Assembly (NCBI GenBank): GCA_902812405.1
Contig: CADDZI010000003.1
Span: forward strand, 1-64,000
DNA length: 64,000 nt
Direction: 5' to 3'
Origin: a bacterium
GTDB lineage: Bacteria > Vulcanimicrobiota > Vulcanimicrobiia > Eremiobacterales > Eremiobacteraceae
The position numbers and the translations under genes are program-made. The notes beneath the pieces are model-generated. The model was not told where the DNA came from. It saw only the letters and a program-made list of their open reading frames with translations, and did not search any database. This document shows, one piece after another, positions 1 through 8,247 of this stretch; position 1 is the stretch's first letter, and the number at the start of each line of letters is the position of its first letter.

Positions 1-158
1 CGTAGGCCCGACCGCCTGTGGGCGTGCGACAGCGGATACGCGGATCGGTGTCTGCCGGCAGTGGATTTCTCATCGAAGTTTCATGCAACTCTCACCGCGC
101 AAACCGCCACGTTGCGAACCGAACCGTTACAATACCTCGCAGGAGAAACACGTCGCTC

Positions 159-1682
159 ATGAGTGTCGACACCCGGCAACCGATCGAATACCGGCCCGCG
201 GGCCACCTTGACATAGACAATGCCCTCGACGAGTACCGTGGGCCGTGGAACGAGCGTCTTGCCGCACACCTGCTGCGGCGCGCCGGGTTTGGCGGCGCCC
301 CGCAGGAGATAGCCGCTGCGGCCCGGGACGGCATGGAGGACACGGTCCGCCGCCTCCTGCATTTCGGCCCCGACCCGCTTCCGCAGGCACCTCCGGGTGA
401 CATCAGTTTTACCGTCGCTGTGCGCCCGGATCCCATGCAGCGCCGGCAAGCCTACCTGCTGACCGCGCTATGGTGGCTGAACCGCTGCCTTGCGACGCCG
501 CACCCGCTTCAGGAGCGCATGACCTACTTCTGGAGCAATCACTTCACGAGCGCGCTGGGCGAGAAGGGCATAACGCCCGACATGATCGTCGGCCAGTACG
601 CGCTCTTCCGGCGCTACGCGTTGGGCAACTACGCGGCGTTGACGCACGCCGTCACGACCGACCCGGCCATGCTGCACTACCTGGACGGGATCGTCAACCA
701 CGTCCAGCATCCCAACGAGAATTACGCCCGCGAGCTCATGGAATTGTTCACCATGGGTGTCGGCAACTACAGCGAGGAGGACGTGCGGCAGGCGGCGCGC
801 GCCTTCACCGGGTTTCGGGTCGCCCCTTTCACCCGCCAACCGATCTTCACGCCGCGCCTGCACGACGACGGGATGAAGACCTTTCTTGGGCGGACGGGCA
901 ATTTCGACGGCGACGACATTATCGACATCATCATGCAACAGCCGGCGACAGCCCGCTTCATGGCACGCAAGTTCCTGCGTGCTTTCGTCTACGACGATCC
1001 CGAACCCGAGCTCATCGAGGCTGTCGCCGACCGATTTCGCAGCTTCGGCTACGACGTCGGCCGTCTCATGGGCGTGCTGTTGCGGTCCAACGTCTTCTAC
1101 TCAGCACGCGCCTACCGTGCGCTCGTCAAGAGCCCGCTCGAGCTCGTCATCGGGACGCTCAAGATGCTGGGTGCCTCCGGGGTGGGCGTGCGGACCATTG
1201 GCGCATTGGTGCAGATGGGACAAGTCCCGCTGCGCCCGCCCAACGTCGCGGGCTGGCCGGGCGGCCGCCTGTGGCTCAACACCGGAACCTACCTCGCCCG
1301 CCTGGCCTACCTGCGCGCGGTGGCCTACTTCAGGCCGACCCAGGCGGAGGCGGCAATGACGCAGATGCAGATGCAAGGTCCGGCCATGCAGCCGCCGCCT
1401 GGTATGGACCCTCAGGCTTTTGCGGCGCCCGCACTGGGACTTTCCCCGCCCGAACAGTGGTTGGGCGACGCAGACGGCGGGCGGCCGAGCTCGGTCGCCG
1501 ACGCGATTTTAGATCTCACGGTGCAGCGCGACGCAACCTCGGCTCAGCGCGCAGACATCCTCACGTACCTGGGACACGACGGCGTCGGGAACAGAGTCGT
1601 GCTCAACGGCGAGAACTTCGAAGAGAAAGTTCGCGGAGCCATGAGTTTGGCGATGGCCCTGCCGGCGTACCAATTAGCCTAA
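159..1682 (+). CDS. DUF1800 family protein
   Basis: The predicted protein has 507 residues and matches the DUF1800 family (PF08811). Typical family segments are visible: 'LLRRAGFGG' near residue 40, 'MTYFWSNHF' near 125, 'NENYARELMELFTMG' near 190 and 'RPPNVAGWPGG' near 360. The biochemical role of the family is unknown; its genes are almost always paired with a DUF1501 gene, as here, where the partner begins 15 bases downstream. I start at ATG 159 because AGGAG lies at 141-145; an open frame continues upstream to position 18, but that extension does not look like protein. No signal peptide is obvious, whereas its partner has a Tat signal. A Met/Gln/Pro-rich stretch sits near residues 400-425. 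Confidence 0.9.
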   Translation: MSVDTRQPIEYRPAGHLDIDNALDEYRGPWNERLAAHLLRRAGFGGAPQEIAAAARDGMEDTVRRLLHFGPDPLPQAPPGDISFTVAVRPDPMQRRQAYLLTALWWLNRCLATPHPLQERMTYFWSNHFTSALGEKGITPDMIVGQYALFRRYALGNYAALTHAVTTDPAMLHYLDGIVNHVQHPNENYARELMELFTMGVGNYSEEDVRQAARAFTGFRVAPFTRQPIFTPRLHDDGMKTFLGRTGNFDGDDIIDIIMQQPATARFMARKFLRAFVYDDPEPELIEAVADRFRSFGYDVGRLMGVLLRSNVFYSARAYRALVKSPLELVIGTLKMLGASGVGVRTIGALVQMGQVPLRPPNVAGWPGGRLWLNTGTYLARLAYLRAVAYFRPTQAEAAMTQMQMQGPAMQPPPGMDPQAFAAPALGLSPPEQWLGDADGGRPSSVADAILDLTVQRDATSAQRADILTYLGHDGVGNRVVLNGENFEEKVRGAMSLAMALPAYQLA

Positions 1683-1697
1683 GGAGGGCCCAAAAAC

Positions 1698-2918
1698 ATG
1701 AGTTCGCGGCGTCAGTTCATTCGGCAAAGCGTCGGAGCGTTTGCCGGATTTTTGGCCATCGACTCCATCTTCGCGCGCGCGGCGCGAGCGGCAGACGCCG
1801 TGACGACGCCCGGCTCGGCGGCAACGCGGGTCTTGCTCGTCGTCAACCTGCAGGGCGGCAATGACGGACTCAACACCGTCGTGCCCTACGGCGACCCGGC
1901 ATACTATGCGGCCCGGCCCACGATCAACGTTGCAACAGGCGAGGTGCTACGTCTGGACAGCCACATCGGCCTCAACCCGAAGCTGGCCGGCCTGAAAGCA
2001 CTCTTTGACCAGCAACGGGTGGCGATCTTGCAGGGCGTGCATTACCCCAATCCCAACCTGTCGCACTTCCGCTCCACCGAGATCTGGCAGACGGCGGCGC
2101 CGGAGACGATCCTCGAAACGGGCTGGGCCGGCCGCTACCTCGATGCGGCCAATCTGCCGGCCAATAATCTCTTCAAGGGGTTGGCCATCGGCCCCATTCT
2201 TCCCAAGATGCTCGTCGCCCAGAAGACGGACGTTCCCACGGTCGAGAACGTCCGCGGAGGCTTCCGCGGCTCTCGGGAAGAGCAGGCGTCGGCAGACCGC
2301 ATTCTCAATGGCGCGGCTGCCGCCTATCCTTTCCAGAGCCCGTACCTGCAGCTCGTGCAGGAAGTCGAGCGCGATGCCAACGCCAGCGCGGCCGAATTGC
2401 CGCACCTCGTCGCCGGCTATAAACCCGCAGTGGAGTATCCCAAGACGCCCTTCGCCCAGGGACTGAACCTGGCGGCCGCGGTTGTCGCGTCGGGCGTCGG
2501 CACCAAGGTCATCTACATCAGCCTGGGTTCGTTCGATACCCACGTCGCTCAGCGCGGCAGGCAGGACCAGCTTTTGGCGCAGTTCGGCGACGGCATCAAG
2601 GCCTTCTATGACGACCTTGCGGCCCACAAGCTTGACGATGCCATCCTGACCATGACCTTCTCGGAGTTTGGCCGGCGGGTGGATGAAAATGCCAACCGGG
2701 GCACGGATCACGGCACCGCGGCGCCGATGTTTCTGATCGGCGGCGGCGTCAAGGGCGGCGTCTACGGCGACCACCCCAGCCTGACCGACCTGGACTTCGG
2801 GAATCTGAAGTGGCATACGGATTTCCGCTCCGTGTATGCAACGGTCCTGGAGCGCTGGCTGGGTGCGCCCGCGCCGCGCGTCTTGGGCGGCTCGTTCCCG
2901 ATGCTATCGTTTGTCTGA
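1698..2918 (+). CDS. DUF1501 family Tat-exported protein
   Basis: This 406-residue protein has a twin-arginine type N-terminus (SSRRQFIRQS followed by a hydrophobic stretch and an alanine-rich cleavage region near residue 30). The body matches DUF1501 (PF07394), a sulfatase/alkaline-phosphatase-fold family: 'NLQGGNDGLNTVVPYGDPAYY', 'GSFDTH' and 'FSEFGRRVDENANRGTDHG' are characteristic. AAGGAGG at 1681-1687 gives a strong ribosome site, and the gene follows the DUF1800 gene so closely that the two are surely co-transcribed. Substrate is unknown. By family analogy the pair may act at the cell envelope; that is inference. Confidence 0.92.
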   Translation: MSSRRQFIRQSVGAFAGFLAIDSIFARAARAADAVTTPGSAATRVLLVVNLQGGNDGLNTVVPYGDPAYYAARPTINVATGEVLRLDSHIGLNPKLAGLKALFDQQRVAILQGVHYPNPNLSHFRSTEIWQTAAPETILETGWAGRYLDAANLPANNLFKGLAIGPILPKMLVAQKTDVPTVENVRGGFRGSREEQASADRILNGAAAAYPFQSPYLQLVQEVERDANASAAELPHLVAGYKPAVEYPKTPFAQGLNLAAAVVASGVGTKVIYISLGSFDTHVAQRGRQDQLLAQFGDGIKAFYDDLAAHKLDDAILTMTFSEFGRRVDENANRGTDHGTAAPMFLIGGGVKGGVYGDHPSLTDLDFGNLKWHTDFRSVYATVLERWLGAPAPRVLGGSFPMLSFV

Positions 2919-3246
2919 GTCCGGTCTCGCGCCGTCGTAACGCTGCCGCCGGAATGCGGCCGTCGCGATTCAGAGCTTGGATGCGTAGATGATCGAGACG
3001 ACCCCGGCAGGAAGGGCGGAACGATTCGGCAGGGAAAGCGCGACCTCGACGACCGCGACGATCAACAATCCCCTGGGTGGCTGCATCTCGTCTCTTGTCG
3101 CAGATGATCTCGCCCTTGTCTCAAAGCCAGACAGGAGGTTCGGAAATCGTAAGGGCGCGAGGTGAGTACCCGCGCCCTGGATAGTCGTCGTGGTTGCGTT
3201 CGGCCTTTGGCAGCTGTTGGGGTGCGAGGAGGCCGGCGCGTTTGTT
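2919..3246. other. Intergenic stretch, no gene recognised
   Basis: This 328-base gap lies between the DUF1501 gene and a minus-strand small gene. I see no protein-like frame, RNA gene or member of the palindrome family. The only structure is the hairpin at 3152-3178, annotated separately. Confidence 0.5.
3152..3178 (-). terminator. Terminator-like hairpin
   Basis: An 8-bp inverted repeat (AGGGCGCG / CGCGCCCT) encloses an 11-base loop. Read on the minus strand it is followed by a moderately T-rich run (TTACGATTTCC). It lies about 70 bases beyond the stop of the minus-strand gene ending at 3247 and could terminate it. No strong T tract, so the call is tentative. Confidence 0.35.
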
Positions 3247-3606
3247 TTACTCGCGCCCCTCCGCATCGCCCTCGCCGGCACGGACCTGCCGCAAGGGATT
3301 GTTGGGGCATCGCCGGCACGCGTACGAAGCGAGATGGCGAAAGACCGGCCGGCTGACTTCCCGCCGCGCGGTCAAGCGAAATCGCGTGTACGCGTCATCG
3401 AAAGCAGACTCAATCCGTGCGCCGTCGAAGAGATCGCGTGTGAAGTGCTCGCAGCAGGCCTGGCACATTTTGTCGGTTTTAAAGAGCGGGCAGCGAATGC
3501 CGTGCTCGGCATGTTCGCCGAACCTGTTCCAGGCGTCCGGATTGGGTTCGACCGGACCGGCGAGCAATGTTTCCAGCAGGTTGTCGATTGAGTCTGGCAT
3601 GCCCAT
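3247..3606 (-). CDS. Cysteine-containing hypothetical protein
   Basis: The 119-residue frame reads like real protein ('DSIDNLLETLLAGPVEPNPDAWNRFG') and carries several cysteines (C near residue 39, CQACC near 48-52, CRRC near 98-101) that could bind zinc or an Fe-S centre. I do not recognise a family. The start is not settled: there is no good Shine-Dalgarno before ATG 3606, and the frame stays open further upstream through the antisense of the zinc-ribbon gene, so a non-ATG start is possible. A terminator-like hairpin follows its 3' end. Confidence 0.5.
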   Translation of the reverse strand: MGMPDSIDNLLETLLAGPVEPNPDAWNRFGEHAEHGIRCPLFKTDKMCQACCEHFTRDLFDGARIESAFDDAYTRFRLTARREVSRPVFRHLASYACRRCPNNPLRQVRAGEGDAEGRE

Positions 3607-3654
3607 ACGACCGCGGAGGTGGGCGATTTGTGTCGGAGCAAGAAAGTAGACCGG

Positions 3655-3804
3655 ATGGATGAGTGCCAGTTCACGGCCGGACAGCTGGCCGGACCCGGTA
3701 CGTACCGCTGCGAAGAGTGCGGCAAAGAGATCGTCGAGTACGCCCTGTCGTTCGAAATTGAGGAATGTTCGTGCGGCAGTGTAACATTTCGGCGGGTTGA
3801 CTAA
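3655..3804 (+). CDS. Small zinc-ribbon protein
   Basis: This 49-residue protein carries a compact zinc ribbon: CEEC at about residues 17-20 and a CSC set near 38-40, within 'GTYRCEECGKEI...CSCGSVTFRR'. That arrangement resembles DUF1451-type zinc ribbons. The function of such proteins is not established. The frame also has a GTG at 3619, but the ATG at 3655 puts the ribbon in the usual position near the start. It lies just upstream of the alpha/beta hydrolase gene and overlaps no other convincing frame. Confidence 0.6.
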   Translation: MDECQFTAGQLAGPGTYRCEECGKEIVEYALSFEIEECSCGSVTFRRVD

Positions 3805-3849
3805 TCCAAAGACATTTTGGCGCCCTCAAGGAGGCACGCTGAGCCGGGT

Positions 3850-4641
3850 ATGACGCAGCTTACACTTTCCGAACGAGGAGCCCGCGGCGGCGTTCCGCTG
3901 CTGCTTCTGCACGCCTTTCCCCTCAATGCCGGGATGTGGGGCGCCCAGCTGGACGCTTTGGCGGCGCTCACGCGGGTCGTGGCTTTGGACCTGCCTGGGT
4001 TTGGGAGTTCGGCGCAAGCCCGGTTGCCCGATAACCTAGATGACATCGGCCGCCTTATCCTTGATGCCTGCGCCGCCCGCGGCATCTACCGGGCAATCGT
4101 GGTGGGCTGCTCGATGGGCGGCTACCTTGCGTTTTCCTTGATGCGGGTCAAACCCGCGTTCGTTGGTGGGCTGGCACTCGTGAACACGAAGGCGACACCC
4201 GACAGCGACGAGGGACGCGCTCGGCGCTTCGCGCTGGCCGAGCGTGTCGAGCGCGAAGGCTGCGGATTTTTGGTCTCTGAGTGGCCGGCCAGCGCCTTGT
4301 CTCCGGCGACGCTCTCTTCACGCCCGGACGTCGTGGGTCGCGTGCGTGAGCTCGTCGCCCAAGCAACGCCGCACGGCGTGGCCGCGGCCCAGCGGGCAAT
4401 GGCGGCACGCCCCGATTCGACACCCCTGCTGGCACGGATTCGGGTCCCAACACTGGTCGTGCACGGTCTGGATGATCGCCTTGTGACCCCGTCCGAGGCG
4501 CAGGCGATGGCCGCTCAGATCCCCGGCGCCCACTTTCTTGGGATCCCGACGGCCGGTCACGTACCACCCCTCGAGACACCCGAGGAGGTCACCCGTGAGC
4601 TGCGGACGCTTGTGACCGAGGTACGGGCGGCGGCTGGCTAA
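3850..4641 (+). CDS. Alpha/beta-fold hydrolase
   Basis: A 263-residue cytoplasmic-looking alpha/beta hydrolase. The nucleophile elbow is 'GCSMGG' with Ser88. The acid is in 'HGLDDRLVTP' and the catalytic His in 'TAGHVPPLE' near the C-terminus, so the triad is complete. The oxyanion motif 'LLHAFPLNAGMW' (residues 19-30) is also present. It resembles the 3-oxoadipate enol-lactonase/BioH-like group, but the substrate cannot be assigned from sequence. AAGGAGG at 3828-3834 precedes ATG 3850 with rather long spacing; the ATG gives a family-typical N-terminus. Confidence 0.88.
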   Translation: MTQLTLSERGARGGVPLLLLHAFPLNAGMWGAQLDALAALTRVVALDLPGFGSSAQARLPDNLDDIGRLILDACAARGIYRAIVVGCSMGGYLAFSLMRVKPAFVGGLALVNTKATPDSDEGRARRFALAERVEREGCGFLVSEWPASALSPATLSSRPDVVGRVRELVAQATPHGVAAAQRAMAARPDSTPLLARIRVPTLVVHGLDDRLVTPSEAQAMAAQIPGAHFLGIPTAGHVPPLETPEEVTRELRTLVTEVRAAAG

Positions 4642-4959
4642 ATAGGTCCGCGAGAAAAAGTTTGCTGCAACGTCTTGGCACCTGTTCTCTCGACGCATGC
4701 AGGCGACGGTGACGCGTGTACGCGGTCCGGTGAAGTGCGAGACCTTGGAAGTGCGAGACCTTGCACCCTGAAGAAAGATTCATAACGGCAGTACCCTCGC
4801 CGTGTGCGAGTTGGCGGGCCGTGCTCGCGCCGTGGATGCAACGTCGCCCCGTGGGAGTTGGAGGTTGCGAAGGCCTGTACGGCACGTTCGCGTTGCGTTA
4901 AGTCGCAATGGCTGACAGCGCGCCTAAGGACTTAACCTCTGCGGCTCCAACACCCGACC
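4642..4959. other. Intergenic stretch with a short tandem repeat
   Basis: This 318-base gap before the M61 peptidase gene contains two perfect tandem copies of a 16-base unit (GAAGTGCGAGACCTTG) at 4732-4747 and 4748-4763. Otherwise I see no gene, hairpin or palindrome-family copy. It presumably holds the promoter of the peptidase gene, which I cannot pinpoint. Confidence 0.5.
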
Positions 4960-6873
4960 ATGAACAAGAGAGCACAGATGCTTGCGACGCTGGTTATTGT
5001 CTGCGCCGCTGGTCTCATTGGTGCAGCCGCGCAGCCGGCTGCGGTTGACCAAGAACCCAACGCCAACGCAACGTCGTACGCGACGGCGGCGGATCCCATG
5101 ATTCTGGAGCTGGACGCTCGCCTGGCTCCCCAAGGCCTCATGGTGGCCCACCTGGTCATTCCCGCCCGTCCCGGTCCCTTCACGCTCGTCTACCCCAAGT
5201 GGATCCCCGGCGAGCATGGTCCGACCGGCCCGCTTGGCGACCTGGCCGATCTGCGCATTAGCGCGGACGGCAACGCTCTGACCTGGTCCCGCGACCCGGT
5301 GGACATGTATGCCTTCCACGTTGACGTACCGGTGGGCGTCTCGCACCTCAACGTCACCTTCAACGTCATCGAGAACGGACCCGAGGTGATGGCCACCCGC
5401 AACATCTCGGTCGTGAACTGGAACCGTACGCTCCTCTATCAAAACGACACCAACTCACACGACGTGTACGTCAAGCCCAGCATCATCCTGCCCGCCGGCT
5501 GGGACTACGGGACGGCTTTACCCGATGCGCGCCGCACGGCCGACCGGGTCGACTTTGGAACGGTGACGCTCGCCATGCTGGTCGACTCTCCGTTGGATTG
5601 CGGGCGCTACTACCGGCACGTTCCCCTCTGGGCAAGCGGGTCGTCGTACGCCCAACTGGACATGTTCGCCGACCGCCCGCAGGATCTGGACGCGCCGGCG
5701 GACATCCTGGCCGCTTACAAGCGTGTGGTGCCCCAAGCCCTTGCCATGTACGGCGCCCGGCATTGGTATAACTATCATTTTCTCCTCACGCTGAGCGATG
5801 CGATCGGCTTTGAAGGCATCGAGCACCACCAAAGCAGCGACAACCGCGGCCCGCACGACTTCATGACCAACCCGCAGTGGCAATTGGCCAGCGGCGACTT
5901 GCTGACGCATGAGTTTTCCCACTCCTGGAACGGCAAATATCGCCGGCCCTACGACCTGACGACGCCGAACTTCCAAATCCCCATGCAGACCGACCTCTTG
6001 TGGGTCTACGAGGGTCTCAACGAATACCTGGGGCAGCTGATTTCTTTTCGTGCCGGTATTCGCGATCCCAAACTCTTCCCGGAACAGGTTGCGGAAGCGT
6101 ATGCGTACCTCGACAACGAACCGGGGCGTGCGTACGAGCCGCTCATCGATACCGCCACCGGGGCGCCTTTTCTGTATCAGGCACGCAGCAATTATCCAAG
6201 CCTGCGACGCACGGCGGGAGATTTCTACACCGAGGGCGAGCTGATCTGGCTGGATGCCGACACGATCATCCGCGCCCAGACCGGCGGCCGCAAGTCGCTT
6301 GACGACTTCCTGCGCGCCTACGCCGGGCCGCCGAACACAGGTCCTGTGACCGTGACGTACACGCGACAGGACATCGAGCACGTGCTCGCGAGCGTCGTAC
6401 CGTACGACTGGCACGACTTCTTCCAACGCAGGGTCTACGAGATTGCCCTCCACCCCCCGACCGACGAACTCGCGCGGGCCGGGTGGCGGCTCGTGTACAC
6501 CTCAACGCCCAATAAATTTGAGGAGAACCCCGTCGAGAAGGAAATCAACGCATGGTACTCGCTGGGCCTGTCTCTGAGTATGAACGGGGAAATCCGTGAC
6601 GTCCGCTATGGCTCACCGGCGTGGAGGGCCGGTCTGTCGCCGGGCATGAAGGTTGTTGCCGTTAACGGCGAGGCCTTCGACAACGATGTTCTGACGTATG
6701 CCTTGACGCGGGCGCAACACACGACCGCTCCCATCGACTTGTTGACCAGTCAAAACGACCACTATCAGACGTTTGCGGTGAATTACCACGGCGGACCCCG
6801 CTACCCGCACCTCGTGCGGATCCCGGGGCGGGCGGACATGCTGGCCAAGATTGCGGCACCTCTCGCGCCCTAA
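4960..6873 (+). CDS. Secreted M61-family metallopeptidase with PDZ domain
   Basis: This 637-residue protein has a Sec-type signal peptide (hydrophobic residues about 7-24, cleavage near AQA/AQP). The zinc site is 'THEFSHSWN' with His317, Glu318 and His321; the third ligand is probably Glu351 in 'VYEGLNEYLG'. This is the glycyl aminopeptidase/M61 signature, and the HExxHxWN form is typical. The beta-rich N-terminal domain (about residues 45-210) and a C-terminal PDZ domain (about 540-625, 'SLSMNGEIRDVRYGSPAWRAGL') follow the usual family order. It likely acts on peptides outside the cytoplasm. Shine-Dalgarno is weak. Confidence 0.93.
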   Translation: MNKRAQMLATLVIVCAAGLIGAAAQPAAVDQEPNANATSYATAADPMILELDARLAPQGLMVAHLVIPARPGPFTLVYPKWIPGEHGPTGPLGDLADLRISADGNALTWSRDPVDMYAFHVDVPVGVSHLNVTFNVIENGPEVMATRNISVVNWNRTLLYQNDTNSHDVYVKPSIILPAGWDYGTALPDARRTADRVDFGTVTLAMLVDSPLDCGRYYRHVPLWASGSSYAQLDMFADRPQDLDAPADILAAYKRVVPQALAMYGARHWYNYHFLLTLSDAIGFEGIEHHQSSDNRGPHDFMTNPQWQLASGDLLTHEFSHSWNGKYRRPYDLTTPNFQIPMQTDLLWVYEGLNEYLGQLISFRAGIRDPKLFPEQVAEAYAYLDNEPGRAYEPLIDTATGAPFLYQARSNYPSLRRTAGDFYTEGELIWLDADTIIRAQTGGRKSLDDFLRAYAGPPNTGPVTVTYTRQDIEHVLASVVPYDWHDFFQRRVYEIALHPPTDELARAGWRLVYTSTPNKFEENPVEKEINAWYSLGLSLSMNGEIRDVRYGSPAWRAGLSPGMKVVAVNGEAFDNDVLTYALTRAQHTTAPIDLLTSQNDHYQTFAVNYHGGPRYPHLVRIPGRADMLAKIAAPLAP

Positions 6874-6950
6874 AGAGACGCCGCTCCCGGCTTGCGCGAT
6901 CAACGCAACGGCATTGCGCGCGGACGGCCTTACCAAAATGCGGAGTTCTG

Positions 6951-7067
6951 TCGGCCGCGCAAGCGCGGCCGCTACGAAGACTGCAGCAACTAACCTCCGG
7001 ACGCGCAAGCGCGGCCGCTACGGGAGTTTTTAAAGCGTAGCGGTCCCGCTTGCGCGACCGAGAGAAC
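6951..7067. repeat. Cluster of three interspersed palindromic repeats
   Basis: Three copies of the window-wide palindrome lie between the M61 gene and the HhH-GPD gene: an inverted complete copy at 6951-6976 (stem with GGCCGCGC), an inverted partial copy at about 7001-7022 and a forward copy at 7036-7067 ending in GAGAGAACC. The last has one mismatch in the left stem. It abuts the stop codon of the minus-strand HhH-GPD gene, so it would sit at that transcript's 3' end. Confidence 0.85.
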
Positions 7068-7577
7068 CTAGGCCTGCACGCGTTTGCCGTTGCGAAACTC
7101 CCACGGAAGGTGCTCGTCGTTCGCAAATCGGCGCCAGCCCTCTAAGCGCTGCTTTCCATACGTGACCAGGATATGAACCCCGGTTGACGCTTTACCATCT
7201 CCGAAGCCGGGCAGTGCGCGCAAGCGCCGGTAGACGTCGTCGGCGCTTGTGACACCGTGCCAGAGGCGCGCTCCGTCGTTAGCGTACTCCTCGGCAATAA
7301 CCGTGCACAGCGCGTGCACCCGTCGCGCCATCATAGCGGGATAACGATGCAGAGCCGGCGGGCGCCTGAAGATTGCCGTCAATCTGCCAAGCGGCATGGC
7401 GGCAATCCGCCGGGCGTCGAGAAAACCCAGTCGTTGCAAGAGTTCGTGCGGCCCCGCGAAGGCCTTCTCGGTGCGAACCTGCTGATCCAGGCATAACCCG
7501 ATGAGCAATGCAGTGCCGTTTTGCGCCAGCAGACGGTTGGCATCCTCATCCGGCGTGAAGGGATACGCGAGTTCCAT
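7068..7577 (-). CDS. HhH-GPD-type base-excision repair family protein (TIGR03252-like)
   Basis: The 169-residue protein matches the small uncharacterised HhH-GPD family found mainly in actinobacteria. Signature segments are 'ALLIGLCLDQQVRTEKAFAGP' (about residues 22-42), 'PPALHRYPAMMARRVHAL' and the helix-hairpin-helix 'LPGFGDGKA' near residue 126, followed by a G-rich sheet segment. The family fold is that of DNA glycosylases, but no Fe-S cysteine loop is present and activity has not been shown for the group to my knowledge. GAAGG lies about nine bases before the ATG. It is divergent from the cupredoxin gene. Confidence 0.85.
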   Translation of the reverse strand: MELAYPFTPDEDANRLLAQNGTALLIGLCLDQQVRTEKAFAGPHELLQRLGFLDARRIAAMPLGRLTAIFRRPPALHRYPAMMARRVHALCTVIAEEYANDGARLWHGVTSADDVYRRLRALPGFGDGKASTGVHILVTYGKQRLEGWRRFANDEHLPWEFRNGKRVQA

Positions 7578-7638
7578 GCCGGGTCGCCTTCGACGTGCTT
7601 TTCATTTGCCTTTCAGGCATGCTGCGTACAGTGTGGAC

Positions 7639-8247
7639 ATGCAGCCGATTTGCAGCCGCACGTACCCGTCATGCTTGCGCCGCGATGTGCCGCCTAGCGG
7701 GAAAGGTTGCGGACCGTCCTCTCTTTCTGCCCGTCGTCATACCGCATCCCCGCGCTCGCGCCAAGCCTTTCTCGGCGGCGCGGCTCTCACGCTCGGGGTC
7801 CTCGTCGCCACGGGCGCGGCCACGGCGGCCGGCTGCACGCCGGGGGCAAGTGCGCTGCCAAGCGCCAGCAACCAGATGGCCGCCGGGCTGACGGTCGGCG
7901 TCAGCCTCCTTTCCTACGGACAGTCCAACAGCCGCTTCGGCACCGTCGGGGGCTACAACCCGGCGCTGGTCGTCGTCGCGGTCGGCACGACAATCCAGTT
8001 CCACAACCAAGATTCCTTCGACCACACGGCGACGGATATTCCAGGCTCCGCCTTCCCTCAGGGCAATCCCATCCCAAGTTCCGCCCTCGTGCAAAGCGGC
8101 ACCGACGTTGCGCAAAGCGGCTGGTCGTCCGGCACTCTCACGGCAGGCGCCTATTCGCAGGTGCTGCATGCGTCGACCCCGGGCACCTATCTCTTCGGTT
8201 GCTTCTACCACTATCCGACCATGCGGGGAGCGATCATCGTTGAGTAG
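7639..8247 (+). CDS. Exported cupredoxin (plastocyanin-like)
   Basis: The C-terminal ~110 residues form a type-1 copper domain: one His in 'DSFDHTATD' and the C-terminal 'GCFYHYPTM', which supplies Cys, His and Met ligands. An alanine/leucine-rich export signal precedes it, with an Arg-rich n-region ('RSRQAFLGG') that looks Tat-like. The start is uncertain: ATG 7639 is given, but TTG 7675 and GTG 7687 would give a more usual n-region. It overlaps the next gene by eight bases, so the electron carrier and the CxxCH protein that follows are translationally coupled and likely work together in extracytoplasmic electron transfer. Confidence 0.82.
   Translation: MQPICSRTYPSCLRRDVPPSGKGCGPSSLSARRHTASPRSRQAFLGGAALTLGVLVATGAATAAGCTPGASALPSASNQMAAGLTVGVSLLSYGQSNSRFGTVGGYNPALVVVAVGTTIQFHNQDSFDHTATDIPGSAFPQGNPIPSSALVQSGTDVAQSGWSSGTLTAGAYSQVLHASTPGTYLFGCFYHYPTMRGAIIVE

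Noticed and set aside
470-1864. Long plus-strand frame overlapping the DUF1800 gene
   Set aside because: It reads as Arg/His/Ala-rich sequence with no domain, and the DUF1800 frame has typical family motifs.
3607-3804. Minus-strand frame continuing through the zinc-ribbon gene
   Set aside because: The two frames are codon-in-phase antisense, which often stays open in GC-rich DNA. The zinc-ribbon frame is more convincing; a non-ATG start for the minus gene in this stretch remains only a possibility.
5518-6453. Antisense frame of 311 residues within the M61 gene
   Set aside because: The M61 frame has a complete zinc site and PDZ domain; the antisense frame has no recognisable features.
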